This document shows, one piece after another, positions 37,601 to 50,500 of a DNA stretch of 60,000 nucleotides (the first letter of the stretch is position 1; each line of letters opens with the position of its first letter). Source of the DNA: Phoronis australis (Eukaryota > Phoronida > Phoronidae); the NCBI GenBank assembly GCA_002633005.1, contig NMRA01000116.1, positions 220,474 through 280,473 of the forward strand, in the 5' to 3' direction. The notes beneath the pieces were generated by a model. That model worked only from the letters and a program-made list of their open reading frames with translations. It did no database searches and had not been told where the DNA came from. Both the position numbers and the translations under genes were made by a program.

Positions 37601-40451
37601 AATAAGGCACATCGTGGCAGTTCTCTATTATAATTCCATCCTGAAAAGGAATTACGTGAACTGTAATATGGCCTGTGTAATGTTATAATAACACCTGTGT
37701 AATGTTATAACATCTGTGTAATTTTACTAGTTAGGGTTAACACACATCAATAGATTCTATAATTTTATACTAGGTACCTGGTAAAGTGAGTTTTCATCAT
37801 CTTTACTCTTACCAACATACTAAAATACTAAGAAGTTGTGCTATTTTAAATTTCTATGGTAGGTATATATAGTAATTAATTTCTTTTCGCCTTTGTCAAC
37901 TAAAGAATTTGGTATTTTATAATTTTAATACTGGCGGGGTAACTGGTAACGGGTATTTTCATGTTCTTTGCTTCAACCATTATCAATACTGAAGCATTTT
38001 CTTCATCAACTGACACGTCATAGTTACACAGTTTCAATGAACAGAGAATCCGCTTACCACATGTGCATTACTGTATATTTTGGCTTCGTTGTGGGTTATA
38101 TCTAATATTTCTTCCATGCTGTGCTGGGCTTGAGGAGTACCTATCAAAGTCAACAACGTAAAAATCGGTTAATTCATTAGAGTTGTGAAACATGTCAGTA
38201 GCAGCTACTTTCTTGCCAAAAGATAGGTGTGCTTATTAACAGATATAGCTACAATTTCACTGCTTAGGTTACATTAATCAACATTCTATATATCTTTCTC
38301 TAAATAAAACAGAGAATGCCTTCCCTCAGGGCATGCAACTTCAAAATAAATGTTTGAGGGTGCTGGGTTCTTTTGATCAGTTTGAAGTTGGAAGGTGCAA
38401 GATGCAACCCCCGCCAGCCAACAGTATAGGAAGTGAAGAAATTTCAAATTCTAATGTTACCAGGGCTTTGGGTATGCAGTTCTCAAATCTCAAGTTTGAA
38501 ACAAAACCATGCAATAAACATACAAAAAGCCAAAACAAAATGTTACTGCAGAAAAGGTAAAACTACCAGTACTGAATATTATACTAGACAATATATGAGT
38601 GAATTCCTAAGGAACATTCAAGGCCAGCCACGTTTGTTTTTTCATATCACCATCCTTATTATAGACTACTTTGCAAAGTCAAAAACAAAATAATTTTTAT
38701 CTTACTAATGACGGTCAAACCTTTTGTAGGGATAATTCCATAAAACCAACCTCTTTCGTAGGTATTCTCGAACAACTGAATTTTTAATTAACGTCCCGAA
38801 ACGACATTAACAGAGATGCTATGCAATCGAATGTTAAAAGAATATTAAACCAGGATTTTGACTATGACTGATAGAGACCTGAGAGAGACGACCAAATTTC
38901 GCAAACTTTCAGGTACCATGCTTAATGCACTGTTTTCCAAAAAAATGCTAACTTTTGTATGAGTTCTCAAAAAATTGGACTGATTTTCATGAAGGAAATC
39001 AAAAATTGCATGAAATGAAAACGATAAGATTTGGAAAAACTGTAATAGTATTTATGAGATTTCATCTTGAACATTTATAGTAAACAAAATTTGATCATTT
39101 TACTGATACCATCGTTTTGGTGAATCTTACTGAAGTGACATGGTCACGTGACCCAATTTATATCAGATTGGTAAAAAGTCAAAAATTAAATTCTATAGGC
39201 TCTTTGTCATTCAGAAAACATGTACTTTTACAGGATTAAAATCTACATTTTTGTGATTATTTGGCTAAATACACAAACTTTTTTAATAAAATGCTACATA
39301 ACCTTAGTTAAATGCAATTACCTAAGCCATTTAATCCTTTAACGTTATGTAGGACTTATGAAAAAGGCGGTGGTGTATTAAGCACAAATACCAACAAAAA
39401 CTACAGATTTTAACTCAGCAAAAGTATATATATTCTAATACCAATCAGACATTAACTGGGTCACATGACCATTTTAAAGTAAAACTTTGCAAAAAGCATA
39501 ATTAGATTCATATCATACAAAGCAATGGTATCAATAACATAACCAAATTTTAATTAACAAAGATGTTCAAGGTGAGACCTCAAAATTTTTTCTAAATTAT
39601 GATTTCGTTTTCTTGAACTTTTTAAGATTTTTATTAAAAACAATTGGTCCCATTTTTAAAGCCCACATAGAACATTTTAAAAACACATGATCCGCTACAC
39701 TGACACTCTAAACTGTTGCGTTGCCCAGACTCCAGGGCTTCGGAGTTAACTTGGGTAATCAGATGTGAAATTGTCCATAATTAACATGCATGGTTGCAAC
39801 ACCAGAGGGGGTGATGGCAATAGTATTTTTTGAAGTTTTCATTTCAAGTACTTAAACAGCATATTTGAATAGTTTATGAAAAGTGCACCGGTTTTGGAAT
39901 TTTAAAATTGCACAACAAATGGGGCTTTTATAATTTAAAACTAGAAAGTAGACCATAGCCAGTATTCTGGTTAATTAATTCAGCTAGGATTGCAACCTAA
40001 TGGGCCATCTTACCAAACCAGCAATTAAAAATTCAGTGAAGAATGTGTTATCATCATCATACAATCTGGGCATGGATTAAAGTACTCCGAATAACAATGC
40101 TTGGAGCAGGGTATCAGAAAGTTTGACATGAGTCCGATAACCATTTCTGAGATATGATTTTCCATAGTAAGTCATTTTGCTGGGGAGTAGGGTCCAACAC
40201 AACCTCAATGTCCTCAATGAGTTGGAATTTGACCTTTTCGGTCTTGGCTGCCTGAATGTAATTTGTACTACATAGCCTAGGCTGAACATGGAATCCAGAT
40301 TGTAATAATTCAGGCCTATAATACACTTTTTTAAAAGAGACAGTGATTTACATGAGTGTTAACCAAAAGAGCTACCAGGTAAAGCTGGCACATGAATCAT
40401 TGCCAGAACAACAGAACTTCTTCTCCCAAACAACGACGTAAACTTGTTCAT
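34623..40451 (-). CDS. BtpA-family TIM-barrel protein (six exons, complete)
   Basis: Exons are 40376-40451, 38058-38140, 37454-37640, 36948-37098, 36019-36146 and 34623-34813. All are bounded by GT...AG with matching phases, giving 271 residues. Family blocks appear in order: AMIHVPALPG (17-26), DGIIIENCHDVPYL (54-67), GIQILAGANREALAVAHAAG (97-116), FIRAEGFVFSHVADEG (119-134), VFTDIKKKHSAHAI (157-170), VIVTGSATG (191-199), VLVGSGVT (218-225) and LIVGSHFKKGGDW (238-250). In cyanobacteria BtpA is needed for photosystem I accumulation. Relatives occur in archaea, bacteria and some invertebrates, where the role is unknown, and vertebrates lack it. The loops GSGVT and VGSHFK are typical phosphate-binding positions of such barrels. 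The gene is head to head with cyclin E, start codons about 1.08 kb apart. Confidence 0.95.
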
Positions 40452-41532
40452 AGCTGAAGAACACATTGCCGGTGACTTGTTTGCCCTCGAAAGGTTTGAC
40501 CTATTTAGATACATAAACAGAGACTGTCCAATTAAAAGTCTACAAGAATTTTACCCATAATCCTAAGTCAAAATGGGTGCTTCCCGGGCTCTTATTGTTC
40601 ATTTTCGCGGTTTTTAGCAAATTTCTCGGTAATTTTTATACCGCTTATTGTCCATACGTTGTGTAAAGAGTTCGCTTTCAAAGTTGTTTCGATTGATGTG
40701 CAACATTCCTCACTTTCCATTGAATATAAGCGACTTTATCACCAAAATGTCCGTGGTTTAAAAGCTTGCAGTCGACAATTTTCCCTGGATACTACGACGC
40801 CGCATTTCAAAATTCAGTGGAAAAACAACAACAGTATTTTTTATGTCTTTATTTTAATAGACAGACCAAAAATAACCCAATTCGAAAATAAACGCAACAA
40901 ATATCAATTGCTCAAAGCGAAACTGAACGCATCTTGCATTTCTCATTGCCGCGCTTTTGTACGCAAATCCTCCCGCCCAGCTGATTTGGACTCTTGAAGC
41001 GCCGATCGTCGAGCAGAATCGGTGAAACGTAAGGTGTGATTTTTTCTGATTCTGTCTCAAGGATTTTGTTTTTGGTACAAATTTATTCGAAAAAATCTCC
41101 CTCTGTTTGTTTCTTATCGTTTTTTGCTTTTGTAAATTGAATAAGTTTCCAAAAAGAATTATTTATTCTGGAAAGCTATAAGCGCCATCAAGTAGACAAT
41201 AACGTAGTTTTGGCGGGAGTGCTTGGGTGCAGCTTGCTGAGTTATTTGCTTGCGCTTGTCTTTATATTACTCGATATTTAGGCAACCAAAGAACACTTTC
41301 TGGGTTGATGTGATATGAGATAACATCGAAGAAAATATCTGGTACGATTTTGTTCTCTTTCGCTCTGATTTGTAGGATTAAACTATGAATTAACATCGTC
41401 TACTTGAAACAAGAATGTCCGGGTGTTCTCGGGGACGCTGACCCACTCTCTCTCTCTCTTATTCTTTGTTTAGTATTACTTTCTTTGAATGTTTTACAGG
41501 TAAATTTCTCAAATTGAAGAGGGTACCCTGCA
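40452..41532. promoter_or_regulatory. Shared upstream region of the BtpA-family and cyclin E genes
   Basis: This is the only space between two divergent start codons, so it must contain both promoters and the cyclin E 5' UTR. An acceptor (TTTTACAG, ending 41499) lies 33 bp before the cyclin E ATG, which implies a non-coding first exon further left. E2F-like motifs lie at 40602 and 41208. An open frame at 40659-40997 has no recognisable domain and is probably chance. Confidence 0.55.
41208..41217 (+). promoter_or_regulatory. E2F-like site upstream of cyclin E
   Basis: TTTTGGCGGG matches the E2F/DP consensus TTTSSCGC/GGCGGGAA closely. It lies 325 bp before the start codon. A weaker relative, TTTTCGCGG, is at 40602-40610. 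Cyclin E genes are classical E2F targets in animals, so the placement makes sense, but occupancy is inferred. Confidence 0.45.
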
Positions 41533-44500
41533 ATGTCAAGAAGAAGGTTTGTAGTGATTTATTATAATAATTTTACTAAGTTAGTGAAATTTGGCTAATC
41601 AATAGACCGTATGCTTAGTTCGTGCACCATTTTGTTTTTGTCTCTTGAGTTCGGCTTCGAAGTTGTGATTGCATTGGCTAGAGTATTTCACTTGTGCGTT
41701 AGTGGGTAGTCTTGTGAGTACTTGGTGCATTTCAATTTAGATTTGCTCGTGGTTACCTAATTCTATTAGAGTTCATTGGATCAGATATTTCTTTTCTTTG
41801 TTATCACTGAAATGAAACCAACTTCTAGATGCAAACTATAACCCTTAATCAGTCTTAATCTTTTTCTTGAATTTTACTCTTGCTGCTCAGATAAGTTGTA
41901 CGTAAAAACAAGACACGTCCTGCAATTGAATTACATAAATTGACGAGGTGATGTTTACATTATTGATCTAGTGCGCATTCAACTAAATGGTCAAAAATGT
42001 TAAGTCATGATTTAAGTAGTTGGTCTAAGTACAGTATTCTTACCGTTTTTTGTCAATAGTGAGAGGTTAAAATGTGCATGCTACCAAAGCTTCAATTTTT
42101 AATTGTCTTATATATATATATAGGTATCAAATGAATATTATTAAAATAAAATAAACAAATTGAACATATAATTCCGTATCATTTATTCATGACATATATT
42201 GATCATAAAAATCCGTCCTCGCGTTTCAGGGTGGGGGATTTCTAAAAATGACCATAAATTGTGAACCTCTGGGCAAAATTTGTGATGGTTGGCAGGTAGC
42301 CTGTTACATGCAGACCTAGTTAAAAATTACTGTCTTTGTTTCTGGTATATGTGTGTTTACACTAAGTATGTGGTACCCATCGTCACTTGTTTTGTTCGTT
42401 TACTGCCCAGTTGTACCCTATAAATCTGGCAGTGCATGGTCATGGCCACATGTTCATTAGCCACTACATAATTGTTTTGCCACTCTTGCTGAAGCAACCT
42501 TGCTGTATATGCACATAGTTAGGTGTTGATTGAACACACGACACTTTTCATTGTTCACAGTCTTTATTCCGTTACGTTCATATCTTCGGAATAAAACTCT
42601 ACTCTCGACGGAACATAGATAAAGTAACTGACCTAGCGACATAATTAAAAGGCACACGATACTTCAAAACATACTTGTTTCATTCTCAAGTGAAGATAAA
42701 ATGACGCAGTTAAATCCTCCACATTTTATCTTCACTTGAGAATGAAACGAGTATGTTTCGAAATATCGTGTGCCTTTTAATTATGTCGCTAGGTCGGTTA
42801 CTTTATCTATGTCCGTTGAGAGTAGAGTTTTATTCCGAAGATATGAACGTAACGGAATAAAGACTGTGAACAATTAAAAGTGTCGGGTGTTCAATCAATT
42901 CTGTATATCCGAAAACTTGCTCCCGAAGTACAGCCATAGTTAGGTGTGTATACAAATTGCGAAACACTTGAGCAAAGCCACGAAGCAAATGTTTATATGT
43001 TCACTAAAAATGTGGTTGCATGTTATCAGCATCTCAGCTGAGATCAATCCTTTGTGAGGCTTACCTTTGCTTGTCTGTTAATTATTTCAAAACTTGATCT
43101 TTAAATTTTGTACAAAGTTGTGTGGCAGTGATGTATTGCTAACATTCGATTTTTGGACGGATTCGACAGCAGCACCTGTTCGGCATTTTACTTTTCAGTA
43201 AAAAATTCATAATGGTGAAATGGTGCGGCGCATTCGTATGTGACGGAAATGTGCCGACACTAGTTGATTTTCAGATGGCTTTGACTACACTGGAAACCCT
43301 CGATAACCATTTTAGTTTTTTATTAGCAACTCATTGTCTGATAATTTTTAGTAAAATGCCTGGACAAATTTCTGTGAAACTTAGCGCAGAGCTATGTGGG
43401 AATGTCGCTTTTCTTATGGTGCCTATGAAAGATCCCACATGGCTCTTTAAGAGAAGAGTTAGGCTCTTTCGTGAACTTGCCACAGCGCACTCAATTCGGC
43501 ATAAAGTAACTAATGGATTTGTCCAGCACTAAGTAAACTTGTATGGAAATCTGACATACATAAATGTTATGAGTAAACATAAAAAATGTTTGGTAGTCTG
43601 GTACCTGACTCAAGGGTCAAACAGTGTGCCCCAGTGGGACTCGAACCCATAACCTTAAATGAAGTAACTGGACCTTATCCCTCTGTGCTGCACTGCTGCC
43701 TCTAAAGCAATCATAACGAAATACTCACATTAAATTTTTAACTTTGTTTTTAGTATTAGGATTCTTTCAAAGCACAGACCTGAAAAAGCTGTGGTTAAAG
43801 ACGTGGAAAGCAAAAAGAGAAAGGCTGAAGAGGTTTGTCGTTTTATCTTTGCTGTTTTTATTTGTCTAGATACGCTTTCATTTTCTCATTCAAATTCCAT
43901 ATTATCCCAATACAACATGTTTTGCTCGTGTATTTCAGGACGCTGATCGGGAAATGGAAGTAAGCAGAAGAAGGCAGCAGTTTCAAATTCAGGTATTAAA
44001 TTATAACTTTTTTAGTGTCGCATTATATCCAAACACCTGTTGGTTAGGTATTTCCATAGAACAACTGTAACCCTGCACAAATGTGTGTGCACACTGATTA
44101 ATAACATAGAAAATAAATCTGAAACTAAATAAGGCGATCCAGATCCTCCCAAGGATACTATCGTTTCACGAAATGTAGAATATAAATAGGTAAATAAAAC
44201 AACAAGAATGGATCAACTGAAATTTTCGAATGTAGTAACGTCCCTTGTCAACAGAAACAGAAATAAAGTAAAATCAAAGGACGTTATTACATCCGAAAAT
44301 TTCAGTTGATCCATTCTTGTTGTTTTATTTACCTATTTATATTGCACACTGATTCTAATGTTTATGCTCACGCATATACATATGTGGGTTCATATTGATG
44401 TCATCTCCAATGGTCTGGCGTCTTGACTTCTGTATATCATAAACACTTTACAAAGGCCTTCATGAAATTTGCCGATGTGTTCCGATGAAGCTTGCAATGG

Positions 44501-47500
44501 ATAACTGCTACTTAGTAGCAATTTTAAGTTTTCCTGCAACTACTAAGTCGCATGACAGACGTGTTCCTTTCAAGAATACAAGTTTCCCTGTAAATTTTTT
44601 AGCCCAGTCGGTTACTGCAGCGCTCTGTAGTGGCAATTTTTGTTTTCTTAGCAGCAATCTCGAAATCTTCTAAGACTAGTTGCCAATTTTCGGATGACAA
44701 GCACTTAACCACATAGATTGAAGTTTAAGTTCGCTAGTGTTGCTTTCTCTAGTGCATGTAAATGCTTGAAGATATTAGCATCACTTCCATCTTTGCCATT
44801 TGCGATGTACACAGTGGGCGCAAATCAACACTGCATTATTCTTCTTGACTGGGTAATACTTCAATTTCCTGTTGTTGCATGGTCTTTGCTTGCCAGTAAC
44901 AGACCTTTGTGCCATATGCGAAACGTGTATTTGGGCAGAAATTGGACAATACGCATTGACTGCAGAAAGTACTTGAGTAGAGGTGACCTGTATATTTCTG
45001 TATATTATGCGTCATGTCTCATTGATTGTGGGAATGGGAGGAAACATGGTTTTTTATTAAAAATTAAAAAATTAATTTATCTTTATAAGTTAGAACCGGA
45101 ATTAAATCACGGACTGTTGCTACCATTGGTGAAGCATTAATTAGTACTTTCGAGGGCTTTTTGAATGTGGTAGCTTTCAATGCCACAGGTGTTAGACACA
45201 TTCTCCTTATATTAGGGGAAATTACACTCACTATCAAGTTTTCAAATGTTTGTTGTCACAGCATTTCATGTCATTTTGTACCTTCTTCTATCCCATTTCA
45301 GAACCAATGGGTGCCAATCTCTGACCATTCATCTGTGATAACTAGTACTCTCGTACCCACTAAAGCTGACCCCAGGCCCACGATGTCCACACCACAGGAG
45401 TTTGTTGGCTCTACTTTTAGGTATTTCCATTGAGCTTACTTGTCTGGTTCAGTGACGCGTTTGTGACAATTTTTAATTATTGGCAAGTCAATGAGTAGAA
45501 TATTGCTGTTTACAATCACAGCTTTATAAGTCTTCTGGTTTTGAAGGTTAACTAACTGTAACCCAACATTCATAGTTTCAGCAAACATTAAGTTATGTTC
45601 TTGTCTTACACTGGACTTCGCCACTCCAATGTTGAATGTTGGAATTACTTGGCTAAACCTTTTTCAAACAACTGTTAAGTGAGAGTGTAAGACGGAATTT
45701 GTGTCTTGAGTCTTTAGTCACTTTCATGAAGCCAACCTCAGGTGTAACTTGAGGAGCAGTTTTGATGCTGAAGAACAAACCTTGCGTACTTCACGAATTA
45801 CCAGAATCCATTGCATGCCCCCTCCATCTTGTAAGGTTCAATTTCTTTTCAGGTTTGAAAATATCTTGACGTCTTCGAATATCCTACACAACTCGCCGCT
45901 GCCCAAACTAAACTGGGCCGACTCTGAGGAGGTGTGGAGGGTTATGCACCATAAGGATGTGACATACACACGAGACAAGTCAGTTCTCAGTCGCCACCCA
46001 ACACTTCACGCTCGCATGAGGGCCATTCTACTAGACTGGTTAATTGAGGTATATCACTAGCTATTCTTTATGTCTGTATTTCTTTGTATAGTTTCGCAGT
46101 GTTGATGTTATGCATTTTTCTTGCAAAACAAATGTCTGATTATGTTCTACTGTCTGTATTCCTCTCTGTGTACAACTGAATTCAGAGTATTTGGGCTTCA
46201 AGGTTTCTTGTCTTGAACGTGGCATTCCATTGACAACAGGCCTTTATACAGCGTTGGTCCTGGGCGTCCAAATGGACGCCCTAGCACTAATCTGGATGCC
46301 CTGGCAAGGATGCCCAATGTATCATTTGGACGCCCACTGTCAATAGGAACCTTTCAAGTTTGGACTCGCACATTGTACTGAATACTAGGAAGCCTCTGAA
46401 GGCTCACAATGGGGGCTCTTTTTTCAAAGCAGGAAGAAATATACAATGTATATTCAAAGTATATGCATTGTTGCTATTTTGACACTTGATTGACAGCATT
46501 GTAAAAGTCTTGGTCTACACAGTTTTTTTAGTAAAAATGCTCACCATAGAAGGCTGTTTTTATAAACTTAGATGTAAAAACCTTAATCTATGCATTTTTT
46601 GTAAAAAAAATCTGTGTGTTTGGGGGTATTGCTGGGGGTGGGGGGTTACGCGTCGGAATCATGGATGCCCTGGAATATTGGGAACACCATTTTGGACACT
46701 CTATTTTCAAAATCCTGGATAAAGGCCTGATTCACAATTAACTGTCTTAGTTGATAGTTTCTCTATCAGGCAGCAGTCTGAGCTCATGTTAATAATAATA
46801 TTTCTCCCATTTAAAGTTTTTTCACAAAGGTAGCCGCTTCGTTGCTTATCATTGCTTTCTGTGGGGGCCCTCAATATNGTGTCTTGAACGTGGCATTCCA
46901 TTGACAACAGGCCTTTATACAGCGTTGGTCCATTTGGACGCCCTAGCACTAATCTGGATGCCCTGGCAAGGATGCCCAATGTATCATTTGGACGCCCACT
47001 GTCAATAGGAACCTTTCAAGTTTGGACTCACACATTGTACTGAATACTAGGAAGCCTCTGAAGGCTCACAATGGGGGCCCTTTTTTCAAAGCAGGAAGAA
47101 ATATACAATGCATTGTTGCTATTTTGACACTTGATTGACAGCATTATAAAAGTCTTGGTCAACACAGTTTTTTTAGTAAAAATGCTCACCATAGAAGGCT
47201 GTTTTTATAAACTTAGATGTAAAAACCTTAATCTATGCATTTTTTGTAAAAAGAATCTGTGTGTTTGGGGGTATTGCTGGTGGTGGGGGGTTACGCGTCG
47301 GAATCATGGATGCCCTGGAATATTGGGAACACCATTTTGGACACTATTTTCAAAATCCTGGATAAAGGCCTGATTCACAATTAACTGTCTTAGTTGATAG
47401 TTTCTCTATCAGGCAGCAGTCTGAGCTCATGTTAATAATAATATTTCTCCCATTTAAATTTTTTTCACAAAGGTAGCCGCTTCGTTGCTTATCATTGCTT

Positions 47501-50500
47501 TCTGTGGGGGCCCTCAATATTCTCACTTCACAGTTGGAGTTATGATCTCAATCAAACGCAGGCTATCACCAATTAGTTCAACGGTAGCGAAAACAACCAT
47601 TAGTTGTTGCAATCTTGATCAGTCTCAGGTTTTCTAGCCCACCCAGTACTTTTGTACTACCGTGTTTTAACTGTGATTACAGGTGTGTGAAGTGTACAGG
47701 TTGCACAGGGAGACTTACTACCTCGCTGTCGATTTCTTCGACCGTTTTCTAGCAACACAAAAAAATATTCAAAAGACGCAGCTTCAGCTAATAGGAATCA
47801 CATCATTGTTTGTGGCAGCAAAGTTAGAGGTAATGTTTCTATTCCATCCTGTGTGCAATGTCTGTGTTGCTAACCAATGTTGTTCTCTAACGTATATCAC
47901 CTGCAGTTTACCACTAGCAAAGGTTGTTACGCCTGCAACGATCAAACATTTTAACATATTCTATCACTTCAATCGTCCATTGTTGTTCATCATATGTACT
48001 GCTGGTCCAGAATGGTGTTTAAAGGTATAAATCAAGAAACAACTTTGATCTGATGACCATTTCCTAGCTTTAAATATCATGGTATAAGGCTTCTCTTGTC
48101 GTCTAGTAATCAACCTCCAAATTGTTTGCTTAATTATTGTGAATGCTGAAAGTGAATGCACGACCTGTTCACAAAAGTAGTAACGTTGTTGAATGACCTG
48201 TTCTGATACGTGTTTACACCAACTGATTTTTTTTTAAATCATAATTTTCATTTGCTGTCAACAGTGGAAATAAGGTACAGTTAGTAACTGTCGTATCGTA
48301 TATTGTGTGGGCTTTTGTTAGTACTTGTTGTATGTTATATTTAGAGAAATGCATTAATTCAAGGAAGTACATTTTGGTAAGGATTATTATTACCAGGGCT
48401 TTGAATTTTCCTCTTTTGAGAAGATCCCCTCTTTTTTGATTTCAATTTCCTCTTATTTGATTTCCAGTTTCCTCTTTTTTGTCTCTTTTATCATTATTTT
48501 GACTTTATTCTTGCAAAAACATTTATTTCAGTTAAATTTTAAAACACAAAAATACTTCCATCACACAAGCTTATTTGCTTGTGGAATTATACATCATTTG
48601 GAAGATTTTTTTATGTCATTGGTCATTCCAAACACTGTATTACAACATGTGTAGTTTACTATATTGTTTGTGTGTTCTATCTGTGTACTATAGAACAGAA
48701 ATATACAAATTCAGTGGTCATGTCATGTGAAACATACTTGAGGTTCATTTTGTCCAACTCGACAGTTTGTAGAACTAATTAGTCCACAATTTCTTTTTAG
48801 CGTCTTTGTTTTCCTAGTCATTAATGTAATCAAAGTTTGGTATAATGTATAATGTGATCTTTCCGTAACAATTTACTCACACAACTTATGTCTTCGCAGG
48901 AAATCTACCCTCCTAAACTGGCCGAGTTTGCCTATGTTACCGACGGTGCTTGTACAGAAAGTGAAATTTTAGATCAGGAACTAATCATGCTCAAAGTAAG
49001 TGTGACCTGCTGGCCCACGGTTACTGCTACTGTTTAGTCTTGGTTTGATTCCAGTTGCTCAGAGAAAATATTTCTAATGAGCTTGTCAAGTGAATAATAT
49101 ACATCACAGCTTACACTTCCACTATATAAGCAATGTTTCAGTGGCTGTAATCGGTAAATGTAGTACCATGTTGCCACGCCTTCAGGCCCATGGGCGTTAT
49201 TCCAAAATAATGCCTTTTTTGCGGCCTCTTTTACCCAAGTGGCTCTCATGTAAGCCCAAGTAATGTCCCTCACATAGACCCATACACTGGGTTCTCATAT
49301 AAGCCCAAGTAATGTCCCTCGCATAGACCCATACACTGGGTTCTCATATAAGTCCAAGTAATGTCGCTCGCATAGACCCATACACTGGGTTCTCATATAA
49401 GCCCAAGTAATGTCCCTCGCATAGACCCATACACTGATTCGTACATAGGCGCACATGTTTTCGTTTTAAAAATTGACTTGCTTTTCATGGACAACATTTT
49501 AGCGTATTGCCGTGCCTAGGCTCATGGGCTTGAATCAGAAGTATAATTGTCTTTTTTCACGGCCTTTTTTACCCAAGTTTCTCATTTAAGCACAGTTCCT
49601 AATGGCGCGGCAATATGGTATGCAGATGCACGTAACTATTGTTATGACATGATATTGCCAAATTTTCACCTCATTAATATACTACTCAAACCGGTTGAAT
49701 TTAGGCTTTTTAGTAGACTGCATTTTATCACAGAAATGGAAGTTCTATTACTTGCTTCATCGTCAAAGTATTGATGTTTACAGTTAGTAGTGCAGTTTTG
49801 CTAGTTTGTTTGATAGTTGGGGTTTGTTTCTTGCAGGCTTTAAAGTGGGATCTGACACCGGTGACTGTTAACGCGTGGTTGAACGTGTACATGCAGCTGA
49901 CAAACATGGGTAACATGAGTCAGAAGGAGTCTGCCTTTGTATTTCCGCACTACTCGGCGCATGCATTTGTTCAAATTGCTCGGGTAAGTGAAACATCAGT
50001 GTTAGTAACATCGAAATGTTTTTCCCTGAAGAGAACAGCTCAGTTGAAGACAAGACATAGTCTACCTTTGTGAAGTCCTGCTTTTCATAAAGTAACTTTT
50101 TATGGTAATAGTCAGCTTTCTAGGAATTTTTTCAAGAAATGTGTTTGTCTTCAGTTGCTAGGATGGCTTAAATCAGTTCTCTGAAAGATCTCAGGCATGG
50201 TTCCTTGGGTATTGTCAATAAGAATATACAGTTCAAACATGAAATCTTTTGCAGCTTAATATTCCTTAAATACATAATAGATTACTACATGGGCAGGCTG
50301 TTATTTCATGTATCTAGAACCATAGTACCATTTGGAAGAATATGATAATGATTTCTCTATGTTCCATGATGTACTTGAAAATAACTATTGAAGAATATAA
50401 AAGTGTGGAGTTGAAAACTTAGTGACCCATTCCTTCCCCCATTTCAACTGTTGACCTGGATTTTAGAAATGGATAGTCTAGACAATGTTACCAAGTCCCT

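Noticed and set aside
39143-39152. GTCACGTGAC, a perfect CLEAR-type palindrome
   Set aside because: It lies in the middle of a BtpA-gene intron about 1.3 kb from either end; a chance match is as likely.
40659-40997. 112-codon frame between the BtpA and cyclin E genes
   Set aside because: No recognisable domain or splice signals, and it sits in the probable divergent promoter region.
43212-43532. 106-codon open frame in cyclin E intron 1
   Set aside because: Its first part lies in a dispersed repeat also seen at 57690-58065, no domain is visible, and splice sites do not support it.
43630-43702. Functional tRNA gene on the minus strand
   Set aside because: The B box is perfect, but the A-box region and stem pairing are poor and an AT-rich tail follows, so a SINE fits better.
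44718-45140. 140-codon plus-strand frame in cyclin E intron 3
   Set aside because: Hydrophobic, domain-free translation that mirrors a decayed minus-strand coding remnant.
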